Source of the DNA: Xylogone sp. PMI_703
Lineage: Eukaryota; Ascomycota; Leotiomycetes
Assembly (NCBI GenBank): GCA_021399445.1
Contig: JAJTUQ010000004.1
Span: forward strand, 5,704,001 to 5,768,000
Length of the DNA stretch: 64,000 nt
Reading direction: 5' to 3'
Below, piece after piece: positions 1 through 11,207 of the stretch (positions are counted from its first letter, which is position 1; each line of letters starts with the position of its first letter). The translations under genes were made by a program, and so were the position numbers. A model generated the notes under the pieces. It made no database searches. It was given only the letters and a program-made list of their open reading frames with translations, and was not told where the DNA came from.

Positions 1-888
1 CTATTTAGAGTAACGGCCGAGCTCATGAGTATTTATATACAACATGGAATGAATAAGCCGGACTAAATAGGCGTTTGGGATTGAGGAGCCTAAATATGTA
101 GTTTTGTACAACTATGACGATCTCAGCTATGTATGATGGAAAAGGTATGATTTACTGGATTCGTATGCTATAAAGAACCTGGTTTTAAACGCTCCGTATA
201 GCTTCATCCACGCTAGCGATGTCCGTCGAACGAAACATGTCACATATAACCTCGATTAAGCAACGCACTGGTATCCCAGAGTCGCATATCTAGAAGTTTG
301 GCCGAATGGTAAGTGGTTCACCCAATACCATCACCTGCCATTGGACTGGGTATGTGACCTGCTGATCGAAAAACTCAGTTCGTCTGGTTTTCCCTAGAAG
401 TCTCTCCCTGACTGCAGCAGGGTTTGACCTGAGGTTTTGCTGTTTTTTACTACCGAAGTCTTTTCTTTTCTTTTTTTTTGACCCGTCTTTACCATCTCTA
501 TATAAACTTACCTGTTATTATGGATAAAATCTTTATAAACTTTATTTTAAACTTTAGATAGGTTGAGGGTAGGTTTGCACCTAGATAAGACCACAAGGCT
601 GAGCTTGGATGGGTGCGCACCTGGGTCTGCCTATCCGCAAGAACCGACCATTCTCTAGATACAAGGCTGATACAAACAGTAACATTCGGCCCCCTACCTT
701 TAGCACGACAGTGTTTACAAGTACATGAGCTAATATCTTTACAATAACTGATATCAAGGCCATTACCTCAGGCTAAAATATAACAATAAATCTCACATCT
801 TTCGAAAATATAACCGCATTTACTATGTGCTCAATTAAACGGTGAAGACATATCTGCAAAACACACACACCATAAAAGATACTCTGAA
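1..888. other. Intergenic, no gene recognised
   Basis: No reading frame here looks like a protein. The sequence is AT-rich, with a T-rich run near 460-480. The last 100 bases are the likely promoter and leader of the SRPBCC-type gene that starts at 889. Confidence 0.5.
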
Positions 889-1611
889 ATGTCTACAACA
901 GTTATCTCAAAAGCTTTAACCCCTCCAATACCAGTTCCAACCCACGGCCAAGGAGGCACTTTCTCAGTCCTAGTCCGCACCATCGTCAATGCCCCACCCG
1001 AAACTCTCCTGAACGCCGTGCGAGACGTAAGCACGTGGCCTGAATGGAACACTTTTTGTCCCGAAGGGAGGATTATCTCCTCTTCCTCCTCAGCGTCACC
1101 TTCTTCTACAGATAATGACCAGCAACCGAGGCTAGGGAAGAACGATCACCCGGGCTGGCTTGAAACAGGCTCAACATGTGACCTCCTAGTCTACATGTCT
1201 GGGGACATGAACCGTGGAGGGAGCCGCCATCAAGAAGTCCGCGTCACAGGGATTTGGAAGCTAGAGGACTGTGAGGAGATTGCTATCCCGGAGGAGAAGT
1301 TGAGTTATGAGGTCTCTTCCACGGCAGTGTTTGATTCCGTGAGTGGAGAGAGGAGGAAGAGGAAGGGGTTCCGTATCGCCTGGATGGCATGCGGGTGGAG
1401 GGAGTGGCAGATGAGGAGCGAGAGAGTCATGGAGTTTGAAGAGGTTCTTGGTGAGGATGGAGAGGTTAAGACTCTGTATACTTGCTGGGAGACCTTTGGA
1501 GGGGTGTTGGGTGTTGCGGTGAAGTTGGCGGTGGGGAGCGCGTTGGTTGAGAGGTTTGGGGATTATGCGAGGGATTTAAAGGGGTTTGTGGAGGGTCAGA
1601 AACGGCAATGA
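889..1611 (+). CDS. SRPBCC/polyketide-cyclase-like fold protein
   Basis: Single-exon 240-residue protein. The order of elements fits the START/SRPBCC helix-grip fold: an N-terminal strand (residues 25-35), a helix with a tryptophan-rich turn (APPETLL, then STWPEWN around residues 48-53), an insertion rich in Ser, Asp and Gln (65-85), several strands, and a long C-terminal helix (VERFGDYARDLKGF). In this superfamily the fold makes a hydrophobic ligand pocket. Fungal single-domain members are mostly uncharacterised, so the ligand is unknown. There is no signal peptide or membrane segment, so it is probably cytosolic. The ATG at 889 is the first in the frame. Neighbours are a Zn2Cys6 regulator and an SDR, which would suit a small metabolic locus, but that link is inference. 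Confidence 0.75.
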   Translation: MSTTVISKALTPPIPVPTHGQGGTFSVLVRTIVNAPPETLLNAVRDVSTWPEWNTFCPEGRIISSSSSASPSSTDNDQQPRLGKNDHPGWLETGSTCDLLVYMSGDMNRGGSRHQEVRVTGIWKLEDCEEIAIPEEKLSYEVSSTAVFDSVSGERRKRKGFRIAWMACGWREWQMRSERVMEFEEVLGEDGEVKTLYTCWETFGGVLGVAVKLAVGSALVERFGDYARDLKGFVEGQKRQ

Positions 1612-2405
1612 TTTAAAAATAATGTCAAGTTTACCCGGTTTCTCTAGTGTTTTCCTGGATAGATCTCTTTCCTTCTTAGAAAGGAGGATATCTTCTCGTC
1701 TTATAATAGTAAATAGTATTCAAACAAAGTCATTCCACGAGCTTTATATGGAATCAATCTTAAAGTGAGCCAAGCTTTTATTATTCATAATCTGGACCTT
1801 CGTAAGCATAGTAAGTCTAGGTCTACAAGTGCACTTCATCATTCTCATCCCGACCTGCAATGACCGCTTTCCACCAAAATACGCCTTAGTACAACTATCC
1901 ACATTCAGACCACTGGAGATCTGGAGTCCTCATTCGCGTCAATAGTAGCCCTCCAAACAACCGCAACTTGGAATAGACTAGGGATCCACCCTCCCGACTT
2001 GAAGTAGCGGCCATTGTAAAGCTGAAAAAGGGACATCATACCTACCTAGCATAGTGTTTGCAAATCTCAGAACCAACCCCGGTGCTTGGTCCAAAAATAG
2101 AAAATAGCTCAGGAGGGCAAGGCAGAAAGGCGAGTCCACATTTCGCATAACAGCAGATTAATTGATGCGTCTTGGGATCAATATACAACTGATATTGAGC
2201 CAAGAATTCATTATAGGACAAAGATGGCATATCATAAGTGTGGCCAAAATGACAGGGCAGAGTTATCTAATATTAAAGAAGGAAGATTTAAAGAAAATAC
2301 AGTAGTAGTACGCTATAACATGATCTTTGGTTATAAATTTTCTGCTAACAATGCTATTTCTTGTGCTTCCAGAACTATCATATATGATCCTAAGAAGTAT
2401 TATAA
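1612..2405. other. Intergenic between convergent genes
   Basis: Shared 3' region of the SRPBCC-type gene and the Zn2Cys6 regulator. Short frames exist but none shows conserved motifs or splice-compatible extensions. I see nothing else. Confidence 0.5.
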
Positions 2406-4240
2406 TTAGAAAACAAGCAGGAAGGACGATGGAGCTATCAAGCAAGACGTACCAGCCGCCCTCCATCTCTGTCTTAACAACCTCAGAGTTCTTTTGAACA
2501 AATTTAGCCCTTCTTCGAACTCCTTACTACGGTAATTGCCTTTGTGGAGTTTGATGTATGCTACAGTAGCTTGATAAATGGCGTCTAATATCAACGGTGA
2601 TGCATTGGCATCGTCCATCATACCTTCCAGAATATATTGACACATATTGGCAACCTCCTTAATAATCGTATCAACCACGGTTTTTGCTATTGCGTCTATA
2701 GCCGTCTGGTTTAGATCTCGACTCGGGGCAGTAACAGATGATTCGTATAAAACAAACAAGGCGCTACGATTAATTAGACAGACACGTTAGTAGGGTTTAT
2801 CCACCAATAAATAAAATGCCCCACCTAAAGCAAATGGCCCTTTGTTCGCAAGTTGGTACAGGTTCGTGGGGGTCGCACTCCCCACTGGAGAAGTCCAGGA
2901 GCGAATGGATAGTGTTGTTTAACTGAAGTGCCTTTTGTTGGAATCCTGGGTCAGTGCTATCTTCGCAGACATGATGCAATACTTGACCAAGTAGGCTACA
3001 AGATTGGACTAAGAGAGCAAAACGTCCATATTGTACACTTGACGGAGAGGCAAAAGTGGACAAGTCTGTTGGGCTGTATTCCTAACGGCTGTATCAGCAT
3101 AATGAAGAAGTCTCCAAATATCGTATGCCTTACTCCTCTATCCCACGATTGATCACCGGCAGGTAGTATATCGTATGGCTGGGCATTCTCTACGGAGACA
3201 AGGCGTCCGCGGCACCCAATATTTACATACCTGGTATTCATGTTCAGCAGCAGATCACTGGAAACCGAACTCGGCCCGACGTCTGGCATACCACCAGAAA
3301 ATTGAAAACTTCTTACCTATCCAACACCAGTATGGTCCACCACACCCGCTTTCTCTCTTCCATATCCACCCATGTCACTGGTGGTTTTGATTTAATCGTC
3401 GATCGGGGATTAATTCCAAGGGCGTGGCCATATCGTACGCATTCTCCAACGGATGCATAAGCCGATGGATAGATGGTGTGAGCGATCTCGTGGAGTGCAA
3501 TCAAAAGTCTGGCTTGAAGCATTTGCAGTGAGAAGAATCCGGCTGTCTCCAGTTCCACGAAGAACATTTTCGCGGCATAATAAAGACTGGATGGACCAGT
3601 GCACTCTTTATCTAGCTGCGAGGTCACCAGTTTCATGCCCAAGATAAGGAGTGCAACATCTGGTCGCGGTGAAAATGGAGGGACGAGGAGATCATCCTCA
3701 AACCGCCGCTTAGAAATGAAGGGCAACCAATTGTGGACTGTCTTGAAAAAACGAGAACTGATCCTTTGCTGCTCATTCAGGCTCCCTAGCTGTTTATCCA
3801 CAAAGTGGGGGAGAGGCAATCCAGTACGCGGTATCTCGAGTTGATGGTGCTGGAATACATTCTGGTCTAAGAAGAAAGCCACAGGGAAAACATCTCTGGG
3901 CATTGGCACCTTTCCTCCTGGTGCAGCTGCACCGCTTGCGTAGCAATACCCCGATTCGGACCTTGGATGGGAGCCATTATCCTGTTCATTAGGATAGTAA
4001 CAATCCAATATGTCCGCCGGACGGGAAACAGAACTCGCTGCTGTATACCTGCATATCCTTCTCTTGCTGTTCCAGAATCATGAGATCAGACAAACGTTAG
4101 AGCTTATCACCGACTCTCTTTTTTAACCGCGGTAAGACTTACGTCGAACACAGGGTACATTCTGGAAGCCTTCTATCGCATTTTCGCTTGCGTAGCTTGC
4201 ATGCAGAGCATACGCTAGGTGCAAGTTGACCATCAGGCAT
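2406..4240 (-). CDS. Zn2Cys6 fungal-specific transcription factor
   Basis: Five exons on the minus strand: 4240-4143, 4066-3317, 3230-3134, 3081-2825 and 2763-2406, giving about 519 residues. The ATG at 4240 opens directly onto a binuclear zinc cluster with C11, C14, C21, C28, C31 and C38. The last cysteine is supplied by exon 2, which confirms intron 1. The middle region is the fungal-specific TF domain (Fungal_trans), with the hallmark EERKRVWWTILVLDR around the exon 2/3 junction followed by GRGRL-like and SWDRG-like segments. Such proteins bind CGG-type DNA elements and usually control nearby metabolic genes. Intron 4 uses a weak GTGGGG donor, the least certain boundary. The gene appears intact. 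A regulatory link to the adjacent SDR genes is inference. Confidence 0.82.
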
Positions 4241-4835
4241 GCTTCTTTTCCAACAATGAATAGAATGGTGGTACTGGTGATAGCGGGGAGCGAGCGGTTT
4301 AAGCGCCGCCTTTTATGCCTACCTGAGCGGCGCTCAGCGGGTGTTTGGTGGCGCTCGGCGGCGCCGCTTACCAAATCCGCGTGCTTGTGAATTACCGCAC
4401 ACCCGACTACCTGTCCCCTATACCATATTCAGGGGTAATTGACGAAGTGATCCACCCTTTAGCCCAACAGTCATTTTCTGAGAATATGCAGTACTAAAGT
4501 GGTTTACTATACGGAGGTATGTTGCTGCATATTGCGGGTTAGAAAACAAACACGTAGATTCGGCCAACGCGTTGGACTAAAGGATAGAAGATCTGAGGGA
4601 TTCTATTATCGCCGGTTTCAGGGTGGATGCATTCTGCACCACTGCTCAAGCTGATACTTGACTCATTGGGTGACAAATACAAAACTGCTTCAAGTTTATA
4701 AATACCTCCTGTAAACATGCATCTCATATAACTCTCGTACTGTATTAGATATCGGGAAGTACAAGTCAAAACTACAACTACGGCCGTCTGTATTCTTCCC
4801 ATTGCGCTCCAACGAGAGATTTCTACTATTCCACG
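4241..4835. promoter_or_regulatory. Divergent promoter: Zn2Cys6 factor / SDR
   Basis: About 595 bases separate the two divergent start codons. The TF-proximal side carries a GC-rich inverted-repeat patch (4300-4370) inside otherwise AT-rich DNA. The SDR side is ordinary. Shared control of the two genes is plausible from the layout only. Confidence 0.4.
4300..4370. repeat. GC-rich imperfect inverted repeat
   Basis: The left arm TAAGCGCCGCC (4300-4310) pairs with the right side GGCGGCG(CCG)CTTA (4357-4370) with a 3-base bulge. Between them lies a small hairpin, GAGCGGCGCTC (4325-4335). The element sits 60 bases upstream of the regulator's ATG, so it is in its promoter or leader. Confidence 0.5.
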
Positions 4836-5942
4836 ATGCCGGCAGATACAATCCCTATTCGCACCGGGCCTGGAACGGCAGGCCAGGGAAGAGGTACACG
4901 CTTGCCCAAGGATACCCTTGACGCTCTTAACGCCCTCGATCTCAGCGGTAAGACAGTTCTGGTGACAGGTACAACCAATGGACTCGGCACCGCTGTCAGC
5001 AAAGAACTGCTTAGCCGCAAGGTAAACCGACTCATAATGGGCGTACGATCTCTATCACGGGGAGAGGAGCTCAAGACGCGGTTGCTGGGTGACGCCCAGA
5101 TTAAAGCTGCCAACCCGCATGCTAGCATTGACGTCCTCCATCTGGAGATGGAGGACTACAAGAGCGTAGTGGTATTTGCAAACAAGGTGAAGGAGAGCAC
5201 CCCAACCCTTGATATTGCGATCATGAATGCAGGAGTTGGTGGTGTTGACTGGAGCGTTTCTGTGACTGGGCATGAGAAAATGTTGCAAGTTAATCTCTTG
5301 TCACCATTCCTTCTGGCGATTGAGCTCATTCCCTTGCTGGAGGGAACAGCCAAGGCCAAGGGCATTCCAAGCCGGTTAATCATAGTCGGCAGCTGGACAC
5401 AGTTCACTAACTCGCTGTCGAATGTACCTATGCCGCTTGAAAGGGGGGTAATCAAGCACTTTGACGACAAATCCAAGTTTGACGGCGCTCTCCGCTATCC
5501 GGACACGCAACTTCTCACCACCATGCTTGTAAAGGAACTCGGAACTCGAGTGGAAAGGGAGCTAGTTGTCATCGTTGAGCCCACGCCTCCATGGACACCA
5601 ACCAACTGGGGCTCGAATTATCCGGAAGGGGATGGTCGGGATTTTGCCATGAAGATGATGCAGGAGATTGGATTGCCGTTGGAGGAAGCAGTTATGACAT
5701 ACATATATGCTATCTTCGCGGAGGATGAGGCACACGGCCAGTTCTTGGATGACAATATGATTGCACCGTAAGTCAGAGTCTCTGTAGCGGATGTGGTCTA
5801 TGAGCTAATTGCAGTTGCCAGTCGTGCTCCATTTGTAGAAAGCCTTGAGGGTCAGAGTCTGCAGAAAACTTTATGGCAGGAGCTTGTGGAAGAGTACAAG
5901 AGAGTAGATCCTAAACTGGTGTCTCTTCCACTCTTACAGTGA
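4836..5942 (+). CDS. Atypical short-chain dehydrogenase/reductase
   Basis: Two exons, 4836-5767 and 5822-5942, give 350 residues. The Rossmann start TGTTNGLG (about residue 48) binds the dinucleotide. The NAG motif appears as MNAGVGG, and the catalytic serine position is seen in IIVGSWTQ. The catalytic tyrosine site reads RYPDTQLL: tyrosine is kept, but the lysine expected four residues later is glutamine. The family normally uses Tyr-x3-Lys for hydride transfer to a carbonyl, so activity may be weak, altered or lost. The second exon restores the usual C-terminal helix (APFVESLEGQ, then LWQELVEEYKRVDP). The frame is otherwise fully open and not decayed. Divergent from the Zn2Cys6 regulator. 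The substrate is unknown. Confidence 0.82.
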
Positions 5943-7217
5943 GCATTTTGAGGAAGGTGAAATTAGTCATCTAGATGGTATAGCATACCTATTTTGACTG
6001 TTGAAAGTTCAGACTAGAAAAGGATGCGGTTGGCTGAATACAAATTCATCCGTATCTTGATCATTTAGCAGTTGAATTAGATCTCATATGAAGATAGATG
6101 AGAAATAAAATTTCGTTACTAAGTGTCCTATGAAATAGGAACAATTGAACTAGCTTTTAAAGATATCAGCTGTTACAAAGTGAACTTTGCTAATACCAGT
6201 GAGGGAGCAGTATGAGCACTCCATCACTTAAAAAATTAAATGACAATAACAGAGACAAGCGAAGCGTTAGGAGAAAGGAAGAGGGTTTGTCCTACACATC
6301 AGGGGGATAAAGCTGTCAAAACCGACGGTTGCACCCGCTCAATGGGAGAACGGCGACTCTCCATGATTCCGAAAAGCCTACGACCGATCGCGTAATCTTT
6401 TAAACGGTAACGATGTTGTGAAGCAAGACGCCTCTAGGTATACCTCCATTCCTCAATCTAAATCAAGACTACAAACGACCTACAAAACGAAAGTGCAGAG
6501 ACAAATGGTCCATGTTTCGTTACACGGCCGCATTCACTGCTCACAAGACGTACGTCAGTAGAAATCTCAAGCTAAGTACACCAATTACTTGACTGGTAAC
6601 TTTGAGTATTATCATACCATGATTGTCAGGACTATGGTGTACCATGTGGAGGGATTCCGCTATTCTAAGCGAATCGACATTTCGACATTTTAGAATTTTG
6701 ACGGAAAGAACGTCGGTTTCACTGGGTTGCCCTGGTAGATGGTTGCTGGTGTTTTCTTAGATAGAGCCAAATTTGAATTGAACGAATATGTAACCTTAAG
6801 GGATGCGGAGTACCTTTTCTTACAAGTGTAATAAGTACAACATAAAAATATCATCTTATTTAATAAGTATAAAATGAATCTAATTGACCTCCCCAACTAC
6901 TCTCTTGATTGACTATGAAAAAGCTTTTGTATTACGAGCCCCGTGGTGTCAAAGTGGAGGAAACCAGTATGGTGCGGGAAGCCGGCAAGGATGACCAGGG
7001 GTTCTACAGCTATCCCCTATCCCCTTTGGTCTCAGGAGCCATTTGCAGCCACTTTAGGCGTGCCTAAGGCAATTTCATCCGTAAACAGAACCACAACAGC
7101 AGTTAAGGCCGTGATTTGCTGTGCTTATCTCCAAATAAATTCCGATTTGTTGTTTTTGATCACAATCAAGTCTTGCACCTTTTTCATTACAGTAACCTTC
7201 AGATATTTTTTTGAGAA
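5943..7217. other. AT-rich intergenic stretch
   Basis: About 1.3 kb between the SDR and the broken bZIP gene. Short frames here lack conserved motifs. The right end is presumably the promoter of the bZIP-DUF3425 gene. Confidence 0.45.
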
Positions 7218-8703
7218 ATGCAGTCTCAAGGCTTCCCTCCAGGGCAACCTTCCCAACCCCGTGCACAGCATTCTAGACGGCCTGCCATCTCTGAGAAGCG
7301 TAGGCTACAGAATCGTTTGGCCCAAAGAACTTACCGTACAGACCCCTAGTTGTACGCTCATTCAAGAGCCGCAAAGCACATTGTTGACTATATACTGACT
7401 AATCCTAGGAGAAAGGCATGGCTTACCATCGCGCCGTGCGGGTAAGTCTAAGATGCCCATGCCCACCAAAGGGGGTCAAGACAGTGGTTTGAATCAAGAC
7501 AGTCATCCAAGGGAATTAATAGGACCATCGAGAAGCAATGTGGAGAGCGAACAATCTTTCCACACAGAGGATGTAGAAGTACCATCAGCCACAAGTCCAG
7601 CAACAGGTCAGAGCATTGACATGGTTACAAATTTTGTGAATCATGAGTTCGACATTGACGCCTTGTCACAGTCTCTACTTCCGCCAGCCACCAATTTGGA
7701 GGAATATTTTAGCCCATTAATGTGGCTTGGCGACCCGGAATTTCGTCCAAGCTCTATCCTCCATGAAACTACCTCTGTTGATGAGTTACATGGAGGATTA
7801 CCTCCTGATATTAGCCGGCCACTGGAATCTTTGGACGAAGTCACTGCAGGAAATTAACATTTCCTGCAAGGTTCATCGGAAATTGCAGATGCCTCGAATA
7901 ATTCTCCTGAAGCAATATTTAATCCAAATGAACTGAACTCTCCGGCTATTGAAATGAATAGGAGCATTCCGGATGTCGATTTCAACGTCCCAGGACTTAA
8001 CTCTCCAACACCCCTCAGCTCTGGAAGACCACGATCATTATTGCATAATCAAGCAGAAATAGCCCAAGATGGTTCTACAGATAGCAGTAGCATTTATTTA
8101 CCATGTACAACAATGCTTCGCCGGCGACTTTCCCCTCCTGCTACACAACCTCCTTCTCCCCAACAGAGCCATATCAGGCTAAATCAGATCGCATTCATGG
8201 CAGCCTGTTTCGCCAATTTAGGAATGTTAGGAATGAATCCTAAAATAGCCTCACTAGAAGACTGCGAATCTCCCTTCTTCCGACCGGAATTATCGCAGAG
8301 GGATTCACAAACTCTTACTCGCACACTTGAATCTGACTTCCGTCATCTCAAATCCGACCTTAGGCCTCGGGTTGTTCAGCTTACCAAGAGTCATCACCCA
8401 TATATCGATATCCTGCCGTTTCCTGAACTTCGTGAGCGTATAATTACTCTTCTGCATCTATCTCCATCATTCTTTGATGAAGAGGAGTTCTGCATGGACT
8501 TATGTCTAAAGGATGGGCTCATTTGCTGGGGGAGTCAGTCTCAGAGTGGATCTGGCATGCCTTGGGATGCTCGCAGTTGGGAGGCCACTCCTTGGTTTAT
8601 GAAAAAATGGTGGATGCTCTTGGGAGGGAGGAAAAGCAGTATATATTCTCAGACACAGTGGTGGCGTGAGATGAGAGGCCTTCGATGTGAGATCTTATGG
8701 TAG
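7218..8703 (+). pseudogene. bZIP-DUF3425 regulator with in-frame stop
   Basis: Exon 1 (7218-7335) encodes a short tail and the basic region EKRRLQNRLAQRTYR, split by a 73-base intron exactly as the frame requires. Exon 2 (7409-8703) ends in a clear DUF3425 domain: HPYIDILPFPELRERI, then DGLICWGS, PWDARSWEATPWFMKKWWML and a closing WWREMRG. Together they would make about 470 residues. A TAA at 7855-7857 (codon 189) interrupts the same frame between the two domains, and no intron that could remove it is visible. CAA to TAA is a C-to-T change of the kind RIP makes. No classical leucine zipper follows the basic region. The family comprises fungal transcription factors. I call it a pseudogene because the stop separates DNA-binding and C-terminal domains; a sequencing error or readthrough are alternatives. 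Confidence 0.7.
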
Positions 8704-8889
8704 AGCATTTCAGCCCTGGGTTGTGTACTGTCGCTCAAATAATTTTTTCAACAACATATGGACTGGTCGGCAAAAGCAATGTTCAATATTGTTTTTGTAT
8801 GCTGTACAAGATATTTAGCAATTAGATTTGGTAAAATTTTGCTTAATTCTGATTTTCGTCTCTAATCCTCATCCACATTAGATTTTCAA

Positions 8890-9450
8890 TCAACTTTCAC
8901 ACACAGCTATAGTTCGCTGGAACACTTCCATCGTATGTTCCCAGATCTTCCCTCCTAAACCTTTCTTTCTATATTCCTCGATCAGTTTCATATTACCGGT
9001 CAACTCGCCATTCTACATTAAGCGCAATGCTAAGTCAGTTTTATTTAATATGCAAGATAGAATGGCATAGAGTAACATACCATCTCGACCTTTGAGAGTT
9101 ATATACGTTGCTATCATAAATAGTATGTTCAGTTTGCTGACTTGTTCTATGATACATTTCGTTACAGAGCCGACTTGGTTCAGGAGCGTCATGTTAGATC
9201 GAATAAAGATGTATTGCCCCTATGGATTAAGCTTTTTGAGCTCGTCTTGGATGATTAACGCAGCAACTTCGTTTCTAGAGGATTATAAGCGTATATCCTT
9301 GTAATAACAAACTATGGTTATGTCTAGAGAAAAACAAAGTCAAATACCGTTCTACAAAATATACCCTGGATTTTGAAGTATGGGCTGCTAGTCGGTACAT
9401 AGTACTTCTCCTAATTCCGCCTGTACCACCCACTTCAAGAAAAGATTGAA
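8890..9450 (-). pseudogene. SDR relic, internally deleted
   Basis: On the minus strand the remnant starts near 9436 with a Rossmann motif, GGTGGIRRST, followed by RVYFVER, then (after about 60 bases that look like an intron) NEVAALIIQDELKKLNP, a TAG stop, and INLLF-like KLNILFMIATYITLKG. This matches the first half of a common fungal SDR type (GGTGGIG at the start, NxxAA helix, LLFxSAG core). Directly after a GTATGT...TAG segment comes a C-terminal tail, NMKLIEEYRKKGLGGKIWEH, ending at a TGA at 8890-8892. The catalytic middle with the Tyr-x3-Lys motif is missing. The second glycine of GGIG is Arg, and at least one stop is present. It is a dead gene. Assignment to SDR is from the family pattern by eye. 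Confidence 0.6.
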
Positions 9451-10006
9451 TTAAACCCCACTCAATCTGGCCTTACTACTTATTAGATAATAGAACAAAG
9501 TTGGACTTATTCTGTAATTCGAAAGCCAGGTTGAAGCTCTGCATAGCCTTTAGGGATATCATGTTTAGAATTCTTATTATTATAAAATTTGTATGCCTAA
9601 AGGATATAATTTTTTCATTGTAACCATACTTATTGTTGTGATCGAATAAGATGTTATAAGTAACTACCTATAGAAGACCTCAGGTTAAGCCAGAAGGCTT
9701 TCTTCGGTAATGATAAAGAAGTGTGTAATCAAATAAGAAAGTGTAGCTTAGTTGAGGTTGTAATCATATAATCAAATAATCAAATAAGCAGATAAGCAAG
9801 AGGGCGCAAATCGATGATCTCAAGAAACAAGTCTCAATAAGCTAATTAATTTGATGGTCTCCCCAAGGGTGGTTTAATTATATTAAGATCCACCAGAAGC
9901 ATGAATAGAATAGCCTAAAGTGTTATATACAATATAAATAATAGAAATCAGGACTCTCTTTTTTTATATCCAACTTATTGTTCGTGGAATTCCATTTCTC
10001 GTGGCT
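9451..10006. other. AT-rich spacer
   Basis: Very AT-rich sequence between the SDR relic and the next SDR, with A/T runs and short tandem-like TAAGCA/AATCAAAT words around 9730-9800. No coding signal is seen. The last 100 bases are the likely promoter of the SDR at 10007. Confidence 0.45.
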
Positions 10007-11207
10007 ATGTCCACATTTAAACCTGAACAGCTGCCGAACTTAGGCGGACGTGTTGCCCTAGTTACTGGAGGAACTTCTGGACTGTACGTGTTCAACAGCA
10101 CTCCGCTCTAGCTCTAGCTAATATTTCTACACCAAGTGGTCTATATACATGCCTTGAGCTTGCTAAACATGGTGCCCGCGTGTATCTCACTGGCCGCTCA
10201 AGACCAGCAGGAACGAAAGCGATTGAAATAATCCATGGAGAAGCGCCATCAGCAGATGTCATATTTTTGGACTGTGAGCTTTCAGACCTTACCAGTGTTG
10301 AAAGCTGTGCTAAAGCATTCCTCGAGTAAGTGGACCACGTATCCTTTTAAGTGTGAGGTGACTTACAATTTGCAGAAAAGAAACAAAGTTGCATATTCTG
10401 GTCAACAATGCAGGGGTAAGCCATGTCCTTCACAAAGCTAGGCTTATGCTCATGTTTAAGCTAGATTATGGCACCTCCTGCAGGTGAAACGAAACAGGGA
10501 TTTGAGACACAATTTGGTGTAAGTGCCTGTTTTCTCCTCATTCACGAAAATTCTAGTACTGAAAAATAGAAGGTCAATTACTTATCTCATTTCCTCCTCA
10601 CAAGGAGACTACTTCCGGCCTTGCAGACCGCTGCGGCAGCTAGTAAGCCTGGGGAGGTTCGAGTGGTAAATATATCAAGTGCTGGACATACAATGGCACC
10701 GGAAGATGGCATTTCATTTGACGACCTTTCTCTGAACTCTTCTAAAGGAAACCTCTTCACTATTTACGGGCAGTCAAAACTTGCTAATGTTCTTCATTCA
10801 AAAGAGATTGCTAAACGCTACGGCAAGGGGGACCACCCCATCATCTCTGTTTCCCTGCATCCCGGAATTGTTAAAACGTAAGCCTTTCTATAGTTGCATT
10901 GCCCAATGAAAATTGCTCACTTATTTCCCTCGAATATAGTGGTCTTGCCAGATCGGCAAAGGAAGGAAATTGGTGGTATCACCTTGCACAACCGCTAATA
11001 GAATTTCGCGCTCCTGATGCTCGCCGCGGTGCATATACCCAGCTTTACTGCGCAGCTTCACCTGCTGTTAAACTCACTGACAACGGATGCTACTATGTAC
11101 CAGTCGGAAAGAAACAAGAACCTAGCAAACTTGGCAGAAACACACAGCTAGCAACGAAATTGTGGGATTGGACTGATACTCAATTGGCTGCTAAGGGATT
11201 TTCTTAA
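10007..11207 (+). CDS. Short-chain dehydrogenase/reductase
   Basis: Six exons: 10007-10083, 10137-10325, 10376-10415, 10465-10518, 10573-10877 and 10940-11207. They total 933 bases, giving 310 residues. The joined protein has all SDR hallmarks: TGGTSGLG near residue 25, HILVNNAG, the FGVNYLSHFLLT helix, the serine in VNISSAGH, and the active-site YGQSK tetrad element, followed by SLHPGIVKT. It resembles the retinol-dehydrogenase-like, NADP(H)-type fungal SDRs; the substrate cannot be told. No signal peptide is present, so it is probably cytosolic. Unlike its neighbours this gene looks fully functional despite lying among broken genes. The acceptor before exon 5 has two possible AG sites; I chose the one giving FGVNY. 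Confidence 0.85.
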
